64,000 nucleotides of DNA, taken from assembly GCF_025141935.1 (NCBI RefSeq), contig NZ_CP081120.1, positions 124,001-188,000 of the forward strand, read 5' to 3'. Shown here one piece after another: positions 44,157 to 53,103 of the stretch. Each line of letters opens with the position of its first letter. Within the stretch, counting starts at the first letter, position 1. The DNA is from Sulfitobacter sp. S190. GTDB taxonomy: Bacteria > Pseudomonadota > Alphaproteobacteria > Rhodobacterales > Rhodobacteraceae. The position numbers and the translations under genes were made by a program. Below the pieces are notes generated by a model, which saw nothing but the letters and a program-made list of their open reading frames with translations, had not been told where the DNA came from and did not search any database.

Positions 44157-44299
44157 GAAGTTTGCCCAGATGACCGGAATGACACACTGATTTCTCGTCA
44201 TGCGGGCGCAGAGACGTTGTGATGTAAGATTATATGAGTTAGTGATAACGCAGGATTCAGGGGCTGGGATGCCCCGTACGCAAATACAGGATGATTAAA

Positions 44300-44548
44300 A
44301 TGATCAAGACACTGACAGCTTCGGCTTTCGCCACTCTGCTCGCCACTGCTTCCTTCGCAGGTAGCCTGGTATCCCCGGCTGACGAAGTCGAACCACAAGA
44401 TGACGGCGGCGTATTCGTTCCCGCCACAGGTTCCGGCATCGGCGCCCCTGCGATCATCGGTGGCGTTCTGGCCGCTGCGGCGCTGGCTGCTCTGATCGAC
44501 AACTCTTCCGACGGCACCACCGATGGTGACGACGACGAAGAAGACTAA
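44300..44548 (+). CDS. small exported acidic protein, YjbE/GfcA-like by position
   Basis: An 82-residue protein. A signal peptide (MIKTLTASAFATLLATASFA, 20 residues) is followed by an acidic linker, a Gly/Ala hydrophobic segment (about 47-67) and a very acidic tail DGDDDEED. ATG 44300 has AGGA eight bases upstream; ATG 44291 in the same frame has none. It lies next to the YjbF/YjbH genes, as the small YjbE/GfcA protein does in E. coli, but sequence similarity is not established. A strong terminator follows. The 143-base gap before it is AT-rich and probably holds its own promoter. Confidence 0.75.
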   Translation: MIKTLTASAFATLLATASFAGSLVSPADEVEPQDDGGVFVPATGSGIGAPAIIGGVLAAAALAALIDNSSDGTTDGDDDEED

Positions 44549-44569
44549 GTCCTGTAGACAGATTTTCAG

Positions 44570-44599
44570 ACGGCCCTCCGATTTCGGGGGGCCGTTTTT
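44570..44599 (+). terminator. rho-independent terminator after the small exported protein
   Basis: An 11-bp stem (ACGGCCCTCCG with CGGGGGGCCGT, one G-U) with a four-base loop is followed by TTTTT. It lies 21 bases after the stop and marks the end of the yjb-like unit. Confidence 0.92.
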
Positions 44600-44663
44600 G
44601 TTTGCGCACCCTGCATATAAAAGGGGCGCGGGCGCAGTGGTAAGATGACGGCGGGTCGCGGAT

Positions 44664-45533
44664 ATGGAAAAGACGCTTCTTTCATTCGGTCACGGTTTCA
44701 GCGCGCGGGCGTTGGCGCGTTTGCTGGTGCCACGCGGCTGGCGCATTGTCGGCACCACGCGCAGCGCAGAGAAATGCGACGCGATCGCGCGGTCGGGGGT
44801 CGAGCCGCTGGTCTGGCCGGGAACGGACGTTGCTCCGCTCATCGCCAAGTTTCCCAACATCCTGATTTCCGCGGGTCCGTCTGCCGAGGGTGACCCCGTG
44901 CTGGCCGCGTACCGCGACCAGTTTGCCGCCGCCGCGCCGCAGATGCGCTGGCTGGGGTATCTGTCGACGACGGGGGTCTATGGCGATCACAAGGGGGGAT
45001 GGGTGGACGAGGACGCCGCCCTGACGCCCGCCACCAAACGCGGACGATTGCGCGTGGAGGCCGAAGCGGCATGGGCGGGTATCCCTGATCTGCCGCTGCA
45101 CATATTTCGGCTTGCGGGGATTTACGGCCCCGGGCGCGGCCCCTTTGCGAAGGTGCGGGCCGGAACCGCGCGGCGGATCATCAAGGACGGTCAGGTCTTC
45201 AGCCGGATCCACGTTGACGACATCGCACAGGCGCTGGACCTGTCGCTTGCCCGCCCTGATCCCGGTGCGGTTTACAATCTGTGCGACGATGATCCGGCAC
45301 CGCCGCAGGATGTGATCGGCCATGCGGCGGAATTGCTGGGGGTGCCCGTGCCGCCAGCGATCCCGTTTGAGGAGGCCGACCTGACCCCAATGGCGCGCAG
45401 TTTTTACGCCGAAAGCAAGCGGGTCCGGAACGATCGCATCAAGCAGGCGTTGGGCTGGAAACCAACCTTCCCTGATTACCGGAGCGGGCTGGCCGCGATG
45501 CTCGAACAGGATGCGGCCCCCGAGGATGAATGA
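44664..45533 (+). CDS. SDR-family NAD-dependent epimerase-like protein
   Basis: A 289-residue atypical extended SDR of the YeeZ-like type. It opens with LSFGHGFSARALARLL, a degenerate Rossmann Gly motif, followed by YLSTTGVYGDHKGGWVDE and FRLAGIYGPGRG. The Tyr of the catalytic Tyr-x3-Lys is not clear (TKRGRLRVEAE follows). The substrate is unknown. It overlaps the ExoD-like gene by four bases. Confidence 0.83.
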   Translation: MEKTLLSFGHGFSARALARLLVPRGWRIVGTTRSAEKCDAIARSGVEPLVWPGTDVAPLIAKFPNILISAGPSAEGDPVLAAYRDQFAAAAPQMRWLGYLSTTGVYGDHKGGWVDEDAALTPATKRGRLRVEAEAAWAGIPDLPLHIFRLAGIYGPGRGPFAKVRAGTARRIIKDGQVFSRIHVDDIAQALDLSLARPDPGAVYNLCDDDPAPPQDVIGHAAELLGVPVPPAIPFEEADLTPMARSFYAESKRVRNDRIKQALGWKPTFPDYRSGLAAMLEQDAAPEDE

Positions 45534-46117
45534 CCCACGCCACGGAAACGCCGCTTAACGGATTGCTGGATGGCATCGAAGAGGCGGCCGACACCGGCGG
45601 CGATGTGACTGTACGCGATATTCTGGACCATATTGGCGACCGGTCGGTGTTGCCCTTCATCTTGCTGATTGCGGTGCTGCTGGTGTCGCCCCTGTCGGGT
45701 ATTCCGGGGGTGCCGACGGTTTGTGCCTGCATGATCATCCTGTTGTCGGCCCAGAGCCTGATCGGGCGCCGCCGCCTGTGGTTGCCGGGTGCCTTGCTGC
45801 GCCGGGGCCTGTCGGGCAAGCGGCTGGCGCAGGCGGTAGAGTGGTTGCGTGGACCGGCCCGATTTATCGACCGCCATTCCCATCCGCGTCTGCGCTGGCT
45901 GACCCGCAACCCGCTGCGCATCATCGCGCTGTCGTGCTGTGTGATCGTGCCGGTGGGCTGGCCGTTTCTGGAAATTCTGCCGTTCGTGTCGTCCATCGGG
46001 GCGGGTACGGTGGCGCTTTTGACGTTCGGGCTTTTCGCCCGCGACGGGCTATATGTGCTGCTTGGATATGCGGTGATCGGTGTCACGCTGGGCGCGGGGC
46101 TGTATTTTCTGGTCTGA
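45530..46117 (+). CDS. ExoD-family exopolysaccharide synthesis protein
   Basis: A 195-residue membrane protein of the ExoD family, first linked to succinoglycan production and alkali tolerance in Rhizobium. It has a soluble N-terminus with VTVRDILDHIGDRSVLP, then four to five membrane helices including SPLSGIPGVPTVCACMII and VPVGWPFLEILPFV. Its start overlaps the previous stop (ATGA). It closes the polysaccharide-related region. Confidence 0.88.
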   Translation: MTHATETPLNGLLDGIEEAADTGGDVTVRDILDHIGDRSVLPFILLIAVLLVSPLSGIPGVPTVCACMIILLSAQSLIGRRRLWLPGALLRRGLSGKRLAQAVEWLRGPARFIDRHSHPRLRWLTRNPLRIIALSCCVIVPVGWPFLEILPFVSSIGAGTVALLTFGLFARDGLYVLLGYAVIGVTLGAGLYFLV

Positions 46118-46186
46118 GGGGGCCAGCCGTCTTGTCGCACCCGACCCGAGCGGCCATATAGGCCCCACGATCAACAGGGGCGTTCC

Positions 46187-46978
46187 ATGACAGTGCGAGA
46201 CCGCGTTCAACGCATCATCGAATCCGACAAGGTGCGCAACGGCATCTTGCTGGTCATCTTGTTCAACGCGGTCATCCTCGGGCTCGAGACATCACAGTCG
46301 GTGATGATGCAGGCCGGACCGTTGATCCTGCTGCTGGACCAGATCTGTCTTGCCATTTTCGTGGCGGAATTGCTGGCCAAGCTGTTCGCCTACCGGATGC
46401 GGTTTTTCCGCGACGGATGGAACATCTTTGATTTTCTGATTGTCGGTATTTCGCTCGTGCCCGCGGCACAGGGGTTCACCGCCCTGCGCGCCCTGCGCAT
46501 CCTGCGGGTGTTGCGGGTGTTGTCGGTCACACCGCGCCTGCGCCGGGTGGTCGAGGGGTTGGTCACGGCCCTGCCGGGCATGGCGTCGGTGTTCATGCTG
46601 ATGGCGCTGATCTTCTATATCGCGGCGGTGATGGCGACGAAGCTCTTTGGCTATTCGTTCCCCGAATGGTTCGGAACACTGGGCCGGTCGGGGTATTCGC
46701 TGTTCCAGATCATGACGCTGGAAAGCTGGTCCATGGGGATCGTGCGTCCGGTGATGGAGGTCTATCCCTTTGCGTGGATGTTCTTCGTCCCGTTCATCAT
46801 GGTGACGACCTTTGCGGTGGTGAACCTTCTGGTGGGTCTGATCGTCAATTCGATGCAGGACGCCCATGCCGAGGAATCGGTGGCCTCGACCGATGCCTAC
46901 CGTGCCGAGGTACACGAAAAGCTCGCCCTGATCGAACAGAGGCTCGACGCGTTGTTGCAGCAAAAGCGCGGCGACTAG
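46187..46978 (+). CDS. NaChBac-type voltage-gated sodium channel
   Basis: A 263-residue single-domain six-helix channel that forms homotetramers in the inner membrane. The S4 voltage sensor [16 protein letters not shown] has Arg at 101, 104, 107 and 110. The pore loop carries the selectivity filter TLESWSM (177-183), the Na+-selective form seen in Roseobacter NavSp1. A cytosolic C-terminal coiled coil (about 236-258) ends the protein. AGGGG precedes the ATG. Its stop overlaps that of the convergent dxs gene (CTAG). Roles in pH homeostasis or motility are known for relatives but not shown here. Confidence 0.94.
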   Translation: MTVRDRVQRIIESDKVRNGILLVILFNAVILGLETSQSVMMQAGPLILLLDQICLAIFVAELLAKLFAYRMRFFRDGWNIFDFLIVGISLVPAAQGFTALRALRILRVLRVLSVTPRLRRVVEGLVTALPGMASVFMLMALIFYIAAVMATKLFGYSFPEWFGTLGRSGYSLFQIMTLESWSMGIVRPVMEVYPFAWMFFVPFIMVTTFAVVNLLVGLIVNSMQDAHAEESVASTDAYRAEVHEKLALIEQRLDALLQQKRGD

Positions 46979-48903
46979 GCCCGCGCGGCTTCGATGCTGG
47001 CGATGCCCAGCGTGTCCAGAACCCTGGCCACGATCTGTTCCGCGTTCATCCCGGCGACCGCATACATATCGGCCGGGTTTGCCTGATCGATAAACGTGTC
47101 GGGCAGAACCATCGAGCGGTATTTCAGACCAGTGTCGAACACCCCTTCGTCGGCCAGAAGCTGTGCGACATGGCTGCCGAAGCCGCCGATCGCGCCTTCC
47201 TCGATGGTGATCAGCGCCTCGTGGTCCGCGGCCAGTTGCAAAATCAGTTCACGGTCGAGCGGTTTGGCAAAACGCGCATCGGCGATGGTGGGCGTGATAC
47301 CTTTTGCACCAAGCGCTTCGGCGGCTTTTTGCACTTCGGCCAGACGGGTTCCGAACGATAGGATCGCGACGCGCTGCCCCTCACGGATCATGCGGCCCTT
47401 GCCGATTTCCAGCACCTCGCCGCGGGCGGGCATGTCGACCCCGTTGCCTTCGCCGCGCGGATAGCGGAACGCGATCGGCCCGTCGTCATGCGCCGCGGCG
47501 GTTGCCACCATGTGTTTCAGTTCCGCCTCATCCGCGGCGGCCATCACGACCATGCCGGGCAGATTGGCAAGGTAGGCCACATCGAAGCTGCCTGCGTGGG
47601 TCGCCCCGTCCGCGCCGACCAGCCCCGCGCGGTCAATGGCAAAGCGCACCGGCAGCCGCTGGATCGCCACGTCGTGCACCACCTGATCGTAGCCACGCTG
47701 CAGGAAGGTCGAATACATCGCGCAGAACGGTTTCATCCCGCCGGCCGCCAACGCGGCAGAGAATGTCACCCCGTGCTGTTCGGCGATGCCGACGTCAAAG
47801 CAGCGCGAGGGGTAGCGTTCGTTGAACAGGCCCAGCCCGGTGCCGTCCGGCATCGCGGCGGTCACGGCGCAGATCTTGTCGTCCTCTGCCGCCTCTTGCA
47901 GGAGCGCCTCGGCAAAGACGTTGGTGTAGCTCGGTGCGTTGCTTGCCGCCTTTTTCTGCTCGCCGGTGATGACGTTGAACTTACCCGTGGCATGGCCGCG
48001 GTCGCGGGCCGCTTCGGCGGGGCCGTAGCCTTTGCCCTTTTTGGTGATGACATGGATCAGGATGGGTCCGGTTGCCCGTGCTTTCACCGTGCGCAGCACA
48101 GGCAACAGCTGGTCCATGTCGTGCCCGTCAATCGGCCCGAGATAGCTGAAGCCCAATTGTTCGAACAAGGTGCCACCGACGGCCAGACCCTTGAGCATGT
48201 CCTTGGCCCGCTTCGCACCTTCCCGGAAGGGTTCCGGCAGCAGGCTCACCGCGCCTTTGGCCGCCGACTTCAGCTCCTGAAAGGGCTCCTCGGCATACAG
48301 ACGGCTGAGATAGGACGACATCGCGCCAACAGGCGGGGCAATCGACATTTCGTTGTCATTGAGGATCACGATCATCCGCTTTTTCAGGTGACCGGCGTTG
48401 TTCATCGCCTCATAGGCCATACCCGCCGACATCGAGCCGTCACCGATCACGGCAATCGCGTCGCCCAGACCGCTGTCGATGTTACCGCCCAGATCGCGGG
48501 CCACCGCAAAGCCGAGTGCGGCACTGATCGAGGTGGAGCTGTGCGCCGCGCCAAAGGGATCGTAGGGAGACTCGCTGCGCTTGGTGAAGCCCGACAGGCC
48601 GTCCTTCATCCGCAGGGTGCGGATCCGGTCGCGCCGTTCGGTCAATATCTTGTGGGGATAGCATTGATGCCCCACGTCCCAGATGATTTTGTCGCGCGGC
48701 GTGTCAAAGACCGCGTGCAGCGCGACTGTCAGTTCAACAACGCCCAGACCCGCGCCAAGGTGACCGCCGGTGACGGAAACGGCGGAAATCGTCTCGGCGC
48801 GCAGCTCGTGTGCGAGCTGGGTCAGTTCGCGATCCGACAACCCATCGAGATCGGCGGGTCGGGTGATCCGGTCCAGCAGCGGTGTATGTGGCTGGTCGCT
48901 CAT
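46975..48903 (-). CDS. dxs: 1-deoxy-D-xylulose-5-phosphate synthase
   Basis: Condenses pyruvate and glyceraldehyde-3-phosphate, the first step of the MEP isoprenoid pathway. The 642 residues show the thiamine-diphosphate motif [40 protein letters not shown] and the transketolase middle part with [18 protein letters not shown]. It is the last gene of an xseB-ispA-dxs operon, with an 11-base gap after ispA. The arrangement is typical of Alphaproteobacteria and links precursor supply to prenyl chain building. Confidence 0.97.
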   Translation of the reverse strand: MSDQPHTPLLDRITRPADLDGLSDRELTQLAHELRAETISAVSVTGGHLGAGLGVVELTVALHAVFDTPRDKIIWDVGHQCYPHKILTERRDRIRTLRMKDGLSGFTKRSESPYDPFGAAHSSTSISAALGFAVARDLGGNIDSGLGDAIAVIGDGSMSAGMAYEAMNNAGHLKKRMIVILNDNEMSIAPPVGAMSSYLSRLYAEEPFQELKSAAKGAVSLLPEPFREGAKRAKDMLKGLAVGGTLFEQLGFSYLGPIDGHDMDQLLPVLRTVKARATGPILIHVITKKGKGYGPAEAARDRGHATGKFNVITGEQKKAASNAPSYTNVFAEALLQEAAEDDKICAVTAAMPDGTGLGLFNERYPSRCFDVGIAEQHGVTFSAALAAGGMKPFCAMYSTFLQRGYDQVVHDVAIQRLPVRFAIDRAGLVGADGATHAGSFDVAYLANLPGMVVMAAADEAELKHMVATAAAHDDGPIAFRYPRGEGNGVDMPARGEVLEIGKGRMIREGQRVAILSFGTRLAEVQKAAEALGAKGITPTIADARFAKPLDRELILQLAADHEALITIEEGAIGGFGSHVAQLLADEGVFDTGLKYRSMVLPDTFIDQANPADMYAVAGMNAEQIVARVLDTLGIASIEAARA

Positions 48904-48914
48904 GACGGTCGTTC

Positions 48915-49787
48915 CTAGCTTTTTCGGGCGATGACAAACGCGGCCGCATCGCGCAACGGTGCTGCATCATCGCCATAGACAGATAGCGCGTCACAGGCTG
49001 ATTCCACCAGTGCCGCGGCCCGCTGTTTTGCGCCCCCCATGCCCAGCAGCGACACAAACGTGGCCTTGCCGGCATCGGCGTCCTTGCCGGTGGCCTTGCC
49101 GACGGTGGCGGCATCCCCCTCGACGTCCAGAATGTCGTCTGCGATCTGGAAAGCGAGCCCCAGGTCGCGGGCATATCGACCCAGCGGACCGGTATCTGCC
49201 TGTGCCATGCGCGGACCCGCGGTCGCAGACCATTCGATCAACGCCCCCGTCTTGCCCGCCTGAAGGTCCGTGATCTGCGACAGGCTCAACGGTGACACGG
49301 CGGTTTCGGCGGCAATATCGAGCGCCTGACCCCCCACCATCCCCGACACACCCGCCGCCCGAGCGAGACTGCGCACCAGATCAACCTGTGCCGCGGGCGC
49401 ACAACCGGTGCGGCTCACCAGATCGAAAGCAAGCGTCTGCAACGCGTCACCGGCCAGAACGGCGGTGGCCTCGTCCCACTTGCGGTGAACGGTGGGCTGG
49501 CCGCGGCGCAAATCGTCATCGTCCATGCAAGGCAGATCGTCATGGACCAGCGAATAGGCGTGCAAGGCCTCGATCGCGGCAGCGGCCGGCATGGCCGCAT
49601 CCCGGGTCATGCCATGCAGACGGGCACCTTCGAGCACCAGAAACGCCCGCAATCCCTTGCCGCCACGCGCCGCATAGAGCATCGCTTCCGGCACGGGGCC
49701 GGTCAGATCCTGCAGCGCGGCTGACACGTGCGCCGCTGCATCAGTTGCCGCTTGGTCAAGAGCGGTGCGAAAACCGGCTGTGTCCAC
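48915..49787 (-). CDS. ispA: polyprenyl synthetase (farnesyl/geranylgeranyl diphosphate synthase)
   Basis: A 290-residue trans-prenyltransferase. The first Asp-rich motif is [19 protein letters not shown], the second [11 protein letters not shown], and [15 protein letters not shown] near the N-terminus is the diphosphate-binding block. The two residues between the first-motif Asp pairs and the short length fit FPP synthase. The start is GTG 49787, three bases after the xseB stop, with a weak ribosome-binding site, consistent with coupling. Confidence 0.95.
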   Translation of the reverse strand: MDTAGFRTALDQAATDAAAHVSAALQDLTGPVPEAMLYAARGGKGLRAFLVLEGARLHGMTRDAAMPAAAAIEALHAYSLVHDDLPCMDDDDLRRGQPTVHRKWDEATAVLAGDALQTLAFDLVSRTGCAPAAQVDLVRSLARAAGVSGMVGGQALDIAAETAVSPLSLSQITDLQAGKTGALIEWSATAGPRMAQADTGPLGRYARDLGLAFQIADDILDVEGDAATVGKATGKDADAGKATFVSLLGMGGAKQRAAALVESACDALSVYGDDAAPLRDAAAFVIARKS

Positions 49788-49790
49788 AGG

Positions 49791-50033
49791 TCACAAACCG
49801 GAAACGGGCTTCAATCCCTCCGGGGTGCCATCCCCGTCCAGGGTGATCGCCGCCACTTTCTCCTCGGCTTCTTTCAGCTTGGCCTCGCAGCGGGCCTTCA
49901 ACGCGGCACCCCGCTCATACAGTGCAATGCTCTCGTCGAGCGCCACATCGCCGCGCTCCAGCTGGCCCAGCACCTTCTCCAGTTCGGCCATGGCCGCTTC
50001 AAAGCTCATCTCTTCGACGGGGGTTTCGCTCAC
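49791..50033 (-). CDS. xseB: exodeoxyribonuclease VII small subunit
   Basis: An 80-residue mostly helical protein. SFEAAMAELEKVLGQLERG and LDESIALYERGAALKARCE are the family hallmarks. It assembles with XseA, which is not in this window, to degrade single-stranded DNA. It is first in the xseB-ispA-dxs run, as in many proteobacteria. Confidence 0.95.
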   Translation of the reverse strand: MSETPVEEMSFEAAMAELEKVLGQLERGDVALDESIALYERGAALKARCEAKLKEAEEKVAAITLDGDGTPEGLKPVSGL

Positions 50034-50107
50034 CGCACGGGTCCTTCATCAAATCTGCAATCGGCGCTGACCATAGACACGCAGCCATTCCATGACCAGC
50101 ACAGGTT

Positions 50108-50176
50108 CTATCTTTCTTGGGCAAAAATACTCCGGGGGAACCGCGCCCGCAGGGGGCGGTGGGGGCTGGCCCCCGG
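50108..50176 (-). repeat. bipartite hairpin repeat, copy 3
   Basis: On the minus strand a 69-bp element reads CCGGGGGCCAGCCCCC, then CGCCCCCTGCGGGCGCGG, then CCCCCGGAGTATTTTTGCCC ending in AAGAAAGATAG. The core matches copy 1 (32158-32183) at nearly every position over about 25 bases, and both copies carry the G5-CCAG-C5 hairpin at the same place. It fills the 158-base gap between petR and xseB. Confidence 0.75.
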
Positions 50177-50191
50177 ACCACGCCAGAGGCC

Positions 50192-50893
50192 TCAGTCAGG
50201 GGCCAGCATATAGCCCGCACCGCGCACGGTCTGTAGATAGCGCGGCTGTTTGGGGTTGTCCTCGATCTTGCGCCGCAGGCGGGTGATCTGGACGTCGACG
50301 GCCCGCTCCTGCGCCTGTCCGCGGTCCCGCCCGAGCTCCTCGACAAGGGTCGACCGGCTCAGCGCCTCGCCCGGCTGGGCGGAGAATATCTTCATCAGCT
50401 GGATCTCGGTGGCGGTCAGCCGGACCAGATCCTCGCCCTGCCACATCTCGCCGCGTTCCATGTCATAGCGGATCTGGCCAAGGTTCAGGACCTTTGGGGC
50501 CGTGACATCCTCGGTGCTTTCGGGGACACGGCGCAGGATCGCGTTGATGCGCAACAAAAGCTCCTTGGGCTCGAACGGTTTGGGCAGGTAGTCATCCGCC
50601 CCCGCCTCAAGCCCCTCGATGCGGTTGTCGGTATCGCCCTTCGCGGTCAGCAGCAAAATCGGTGTCGTCATCGTGTCGCGCAAGGAGCGGGTCAGGCTCA
50701 GACCGTCTTCGCCCGGCATCATGACGTCCAGCACGATCAGATCGAAATCCAGACCCGACAGGATGCGCCGCGCGTGCGCGGCATCGCGCGCCGAAGTCAC
50801 CAGAAAGCCGCTGCGCATCAGGAATTTCTGAAGCAGGGTGCGGATGCGTTCATCGTCATCGACGATGAGCAGATGGGCGTCGTGTGTCGTCAT
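50192..50893 (-). CDS. petR: OmpR-type response regulator, PetR-like
   Basis: A 233-residue two-component regulator. The receiver has the acidic pocket VDDDER (11-16), phospho-acceptor Asp56 in LIVLDVMMPGEDG and the Lys in LPKPFEP. The winged-helix DNA-binding part has LTATEIQLMKIF and RLRRKIEDNP. Its start overlaps the stop of a MarR gene by four bases (ATGA). That pairing matches petP-petR of Rhodobacter capsulatus, where PetR is needed for growth and lies by the bc1 genes. No kinase gene adjoins it. Confidence 0.85.
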   Translation of the reverse strand: MTTHDAHLLIVDDDERIRTLLQKFLMRSGFLVTSARDAAHARRILSGLDFDLIVLDVMMPGEDGLSLTRSLRDTMTTPILLLTAKGDTDNRIEGLEAGADDYLPKPFEPKELLLRINAILRRVPESTEDVTAPKVLNLGQIRYDMERGEMWQGEDLVRLTATEIQLMKIFSAQPGEALSRSTLVEELGRDRGQAQERAVDVQITRLRRKIEDNPKQPRYLQTVRGAGYMLAPD

Positions 50894-51399
50894 GTGCTGC
50901 TCTCTTTCAGCCGAGCATAGCTTGTGCGCATTTCCGGGTCCATCATTGCTTCGAGCACCGTGCGAAAGCCCGCCACGGCGTCGGGTCCGGCATCGCGGTA
51001 AGCCGCGCGCATGCGCGCGCGTTGCGCGTCGGAGAGCTGTTGTTCCAACGCGCGGCCTGCTTCTGTCAGGTTCAGGTGGCGTTCGCGTTTGTCGCGCCGG
51101 CCCACCGTGCTTTTCACCAGCCCGTCGGCGATCAGGGTCCGCAGCACCCGGTTGAGCGATTGTTTGGTGACGCCCAGAATGTTCAGCAGATTGTTGACCG
51201 TGGTGCCCGGTGCGCGGTTGATGAAGTGGATCGCACGGTGGTGCGCCCGCCCATAGGCCAGATCGGCCAGAATGCGGTCGGGATCGGCGGTGAAACCGCG
51301 ATAGGCAAAGAACATCGCCTCGATTCCCTTGCGCAGCTGTTCGTCCGTCAGAAACAGCAGGGCCTCGCCGCCGTGACCGCCTGTGTTTGACCTGTCCAT
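50890..51399 (-). CDS. petP: MarR-family regulator, PetP-like
   Basis: A 169-residue winged-helix regulator. The DNA-binding part has TTVNNLLNILGVTKQSLNRVL and the wing VGRRDKRERHLNLTEAG. It is cotranslated with PetR through an ATGA overlap, the order known for petP-petR in Rhodobacter. A 17-base perfect dyad in its promoter suggests autoregulation. The ligand is unknown. ATG 51399 is preceded by a weak GGGATGG. Confidence 0.83.
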   Translation of the reverse strand: MDRSNTGGHGGEALLFLTDEQLRKGIEAMFFAYRGFTADPDRILADLAYGRAHHRAIHFINRAPGTTVNNLLNILGVTKQSLNRVLRTLIADGLVKSTVGRRDKRERHLNLTEAGRALEQQLSDAQRARMRAAYRDAGPDAVAGFRTVLEAMMDPEMRTSYARLKESST

Positions 51400-51427
51400 T
51401 GTGCCATCCCGCTGTTGGTTGCGCGTC

Positions 51428-51456
51428 AGTTTATGTCAGTGTTGTTGACACTCCAA
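51428..51456 (-). promoter_or_regulatory. petP promoter with inverted repeat filling the spacer
   Basis: On the minus strand TTGGAG and TAAACT are separated by exactly 17 bases, ending 28 bases before the petP ATG. Those 17 bases are themselves a dyad (TGTCA-N7-TGACA, 51434-51450), so a bound dimer would sit between the -35 and -10 elements. This fits MarR autorepression, by inference. Confidence 0.5.
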
Positions 51457-51563
51457 GCCCGAAAGGCTACGCCAAGCCAGCTTTTGCGTAATGTTTTGCC
51501 TGTTTCGGGGCGCGGTTGCGCAATAATTGCAAATTCTCACGGGTGATCTGGAAAGGACACACA

Positions 51564-52433
51564 ATGGCTGGCGCATATGACGATCGCGATGGGCACATCT
51601 GGATGGATGGGCAAATGGTGCCTTGGCGGGATGCGAATATCCACATTTTGACCCACGCCATGCATTATGCGTCTTCCGTGTTCGAGGGCGAGCGGGCCTA
51701 CAACGGCAAGATCTTCAAGAGCCGCGCACATTCGGAGCGGTTGCTGCGGTCGGCCCAAATGATCGATTTCGAGATCCCCTATACCGTGGACGAGCTGGAA
51801 GCGGCCAAGGTCGAGGTTCTGGCCAAGTCGGGTCTGCAGGATGCCTATGTGCGGGCGATCGCCTGGCGCGGTGCGGGCGAGGACATGGGCGTGGCATCGG
51901 CGCGCAACCCGGTCCGCGTGGCCATTGCGGTCTGGGAGTGGGGGGCCTACTACGGCGACGCCAAGATGAAGGGCGCCAAGCTCGATATCTCGCAGTGGAA
52001 GCGGCCGTCGCCCGAAACGATTCCCTGCCATGCCAAGGCCGCAGGTCTGTATATGATCTGCACCATGTCGAAACACGCAGCCGAGGCCAAAGGCTGTTCG
52101 GATGCGATGATGTTCGATTATCGCGGGTATGTTGCCGAAGCGACGGGGGCCAATATCTTTTTCGTCAAGGACGGCGAAATCCATACGCCCGATCCTGACT
52201 GTTTCCTCAACGGGATCACGCGCCAGACCGTCGTCGGCATGCTGCGCGAGCGCGGCCTGACGGTGCACGAGCGTCATATCATGCCCGAAGAACTGGAAGG
52301 TTTCGAGCAGTGCTGGCTCACCGGTACGGCGGCGGAGGTCACGCCGGTTGGCCAGATCGGCGACTATAATTTCGAGGTTGGTGCGCTGACCCGCGACATC
52401 GCGCAAAGCTACGAAAAGCTGGTGCGCGCCTGA
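51564..52433 (+). CDS. ilvE: branched-chain amino acid aminotransferase (class IV)
   Basis: Transfers the amino group between glutamate and branched-chain 2-oxo acids with PLP. The 289 residues carry MHYASSVFEGERAYNG, the RLLRSAQM segment, the PLP-Lys block IPCHAKAAGLYM and FDYRGYVAEATGANIFFV. ATG 51564 has AAAGGA upstream; the in-frame extension to 51516 is unconserved. It is divergent from petP across 164 bases. D-amino-acid transaminases are similar, but the family length and motifs favour IlvE. Confidence 0.93.
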   Translation: MAGAYDDRDGHIWMDGQMVPWRDANIHILTHAMHYASSVFEGERAYNGKIFKSRAHSERLLRSAQMIDFEIPYTVDELEAAKVEVLAKSGLQDAYVRAIAWRGAGEDMGVASARNPVRVAIAVWEWGAYYGDAKMKGAKLDISQWKRPSPETIPCHAKAAGLYMICTMSKHAAEAKGCSDAMMFDYRGYVAEATGANIFFVKDGEIHTPDPDCFLNGITRQTVVGMLRERGLTVHERHIMPEELEGFEQCWLTGTAAEVTPVGQIGDYNFEVGALTRDIAQSYEKLVRA

Positions 52434-52442
52434 TCCGACGTG

Positions 52443-52468
52443 CCGGGTGGACCAGTCGGCCCACCCGG
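52443..52468. terminator. hairpin between ilvE and cobO
   Basis: CCGGGTGG pairs with CCACCCGG around a ten-base loop between two convergent stops (52433 and 52477). It lacks a T-tract, so termination on either strand is inferred from position. Confidence 0.5.
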
Positions 52469-52476
52469 ACCGCGGC

Positions 52477-53076
52477 CTAGTAGTCGACGCCGCGCTGGGC
52501 CTTGATGCCGGATTTGAACGGGTGTTTCACCTCGGTCATTTCGGTCACCAGATCGGCGTAGTCGCATAGCTCCGGCTTGGCGTTGCGGCCCGTCAGGATG
52601 ACGCCAGTACGCTTGTCGCGCGCGTCGAGACCGGCAATCACCTCTTCGACCGACAGATAGTCATACCGCATGGCGATGTTGATTTCGTCGAGCACGATCA
52701 GGTCGTACGCCCCGCTGGCCATCATATCGCAGGCCTTGGCATAGGCGGCCTTGGCGGCGGCGATATCGCGGTCCTTGTCCTGGGTATCCCATGTGAACCC
52801 TTCGCCCATCGTGTGCCATGCGACATCGCCCAGACGGTCGAAGAACTGCCGCTCACCAGTTTTCCATTTGCCCTTGATGAACTGCACCACGCCGACGGTC
52901 TGTTTCCAGCCCAGTGCCCGTACGATGACCCCGAAGGCGGAGGACGATTTGCCCTTGCCCGATCCGGTATGCACCAGCACCAGCCCTTTTTCGGGGTCCT
53001 GAAGCTCGGCGACTTTCTTGCGCTGTTCGGCCTGACGGGCCTGCATCTTTTGCTTGTGGTCTGTATCGTCGGTCAT
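52477..53076 (-). CDS. cobO: cob(I)yrinic acid a,c-diamide adenosyltransferase
   Basis: Adds the 5'-deoxyadenosyl group to corrinoids in adenosylcobalamin synthesis. The 199 residues have a charged N-terminus, the P-loop HTGSGKGKSSSAFG (about 36-49), VGVVQFIKGKWKTGE and LIVLDEINIAMRYDYL. Length is close to E. coli BtuR (196). No other cobalamin gene is in the window, though QueG, which uses cobalamin, is. It lies 28 bases after the DMT transporter gene on the same strand. Confidence 0.95.
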   Translation of the reverse strand: MTDDTDHKQKMQARQAEQRKKVAELQDPEKGLVLVHTGSGKGKSSSAFGVIVRALGWKQTVGVVQFIKGKWKTGERQFFDRLGDVAWHTMGEGFTWDTQDKDRDIAAAKAAYAKACDMMASGAYDLIVLDEINIAMRYDYLSVEEVIAGLDARDKRTGVILTGRNAKPELCDYADLVTEMTEVKHPFKSGIKAQRGVDY

Positions 53077-53103
53077 TGTGAGTTGTTCCTGTGCTCGGGC
53101 GCG

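Noticed and set aside
44291..44299. Upstream ATG for the small exported protein
   Set aside because: No ribosome-binding site before it, whereas ATG 44300 has AGGA at eight bases.
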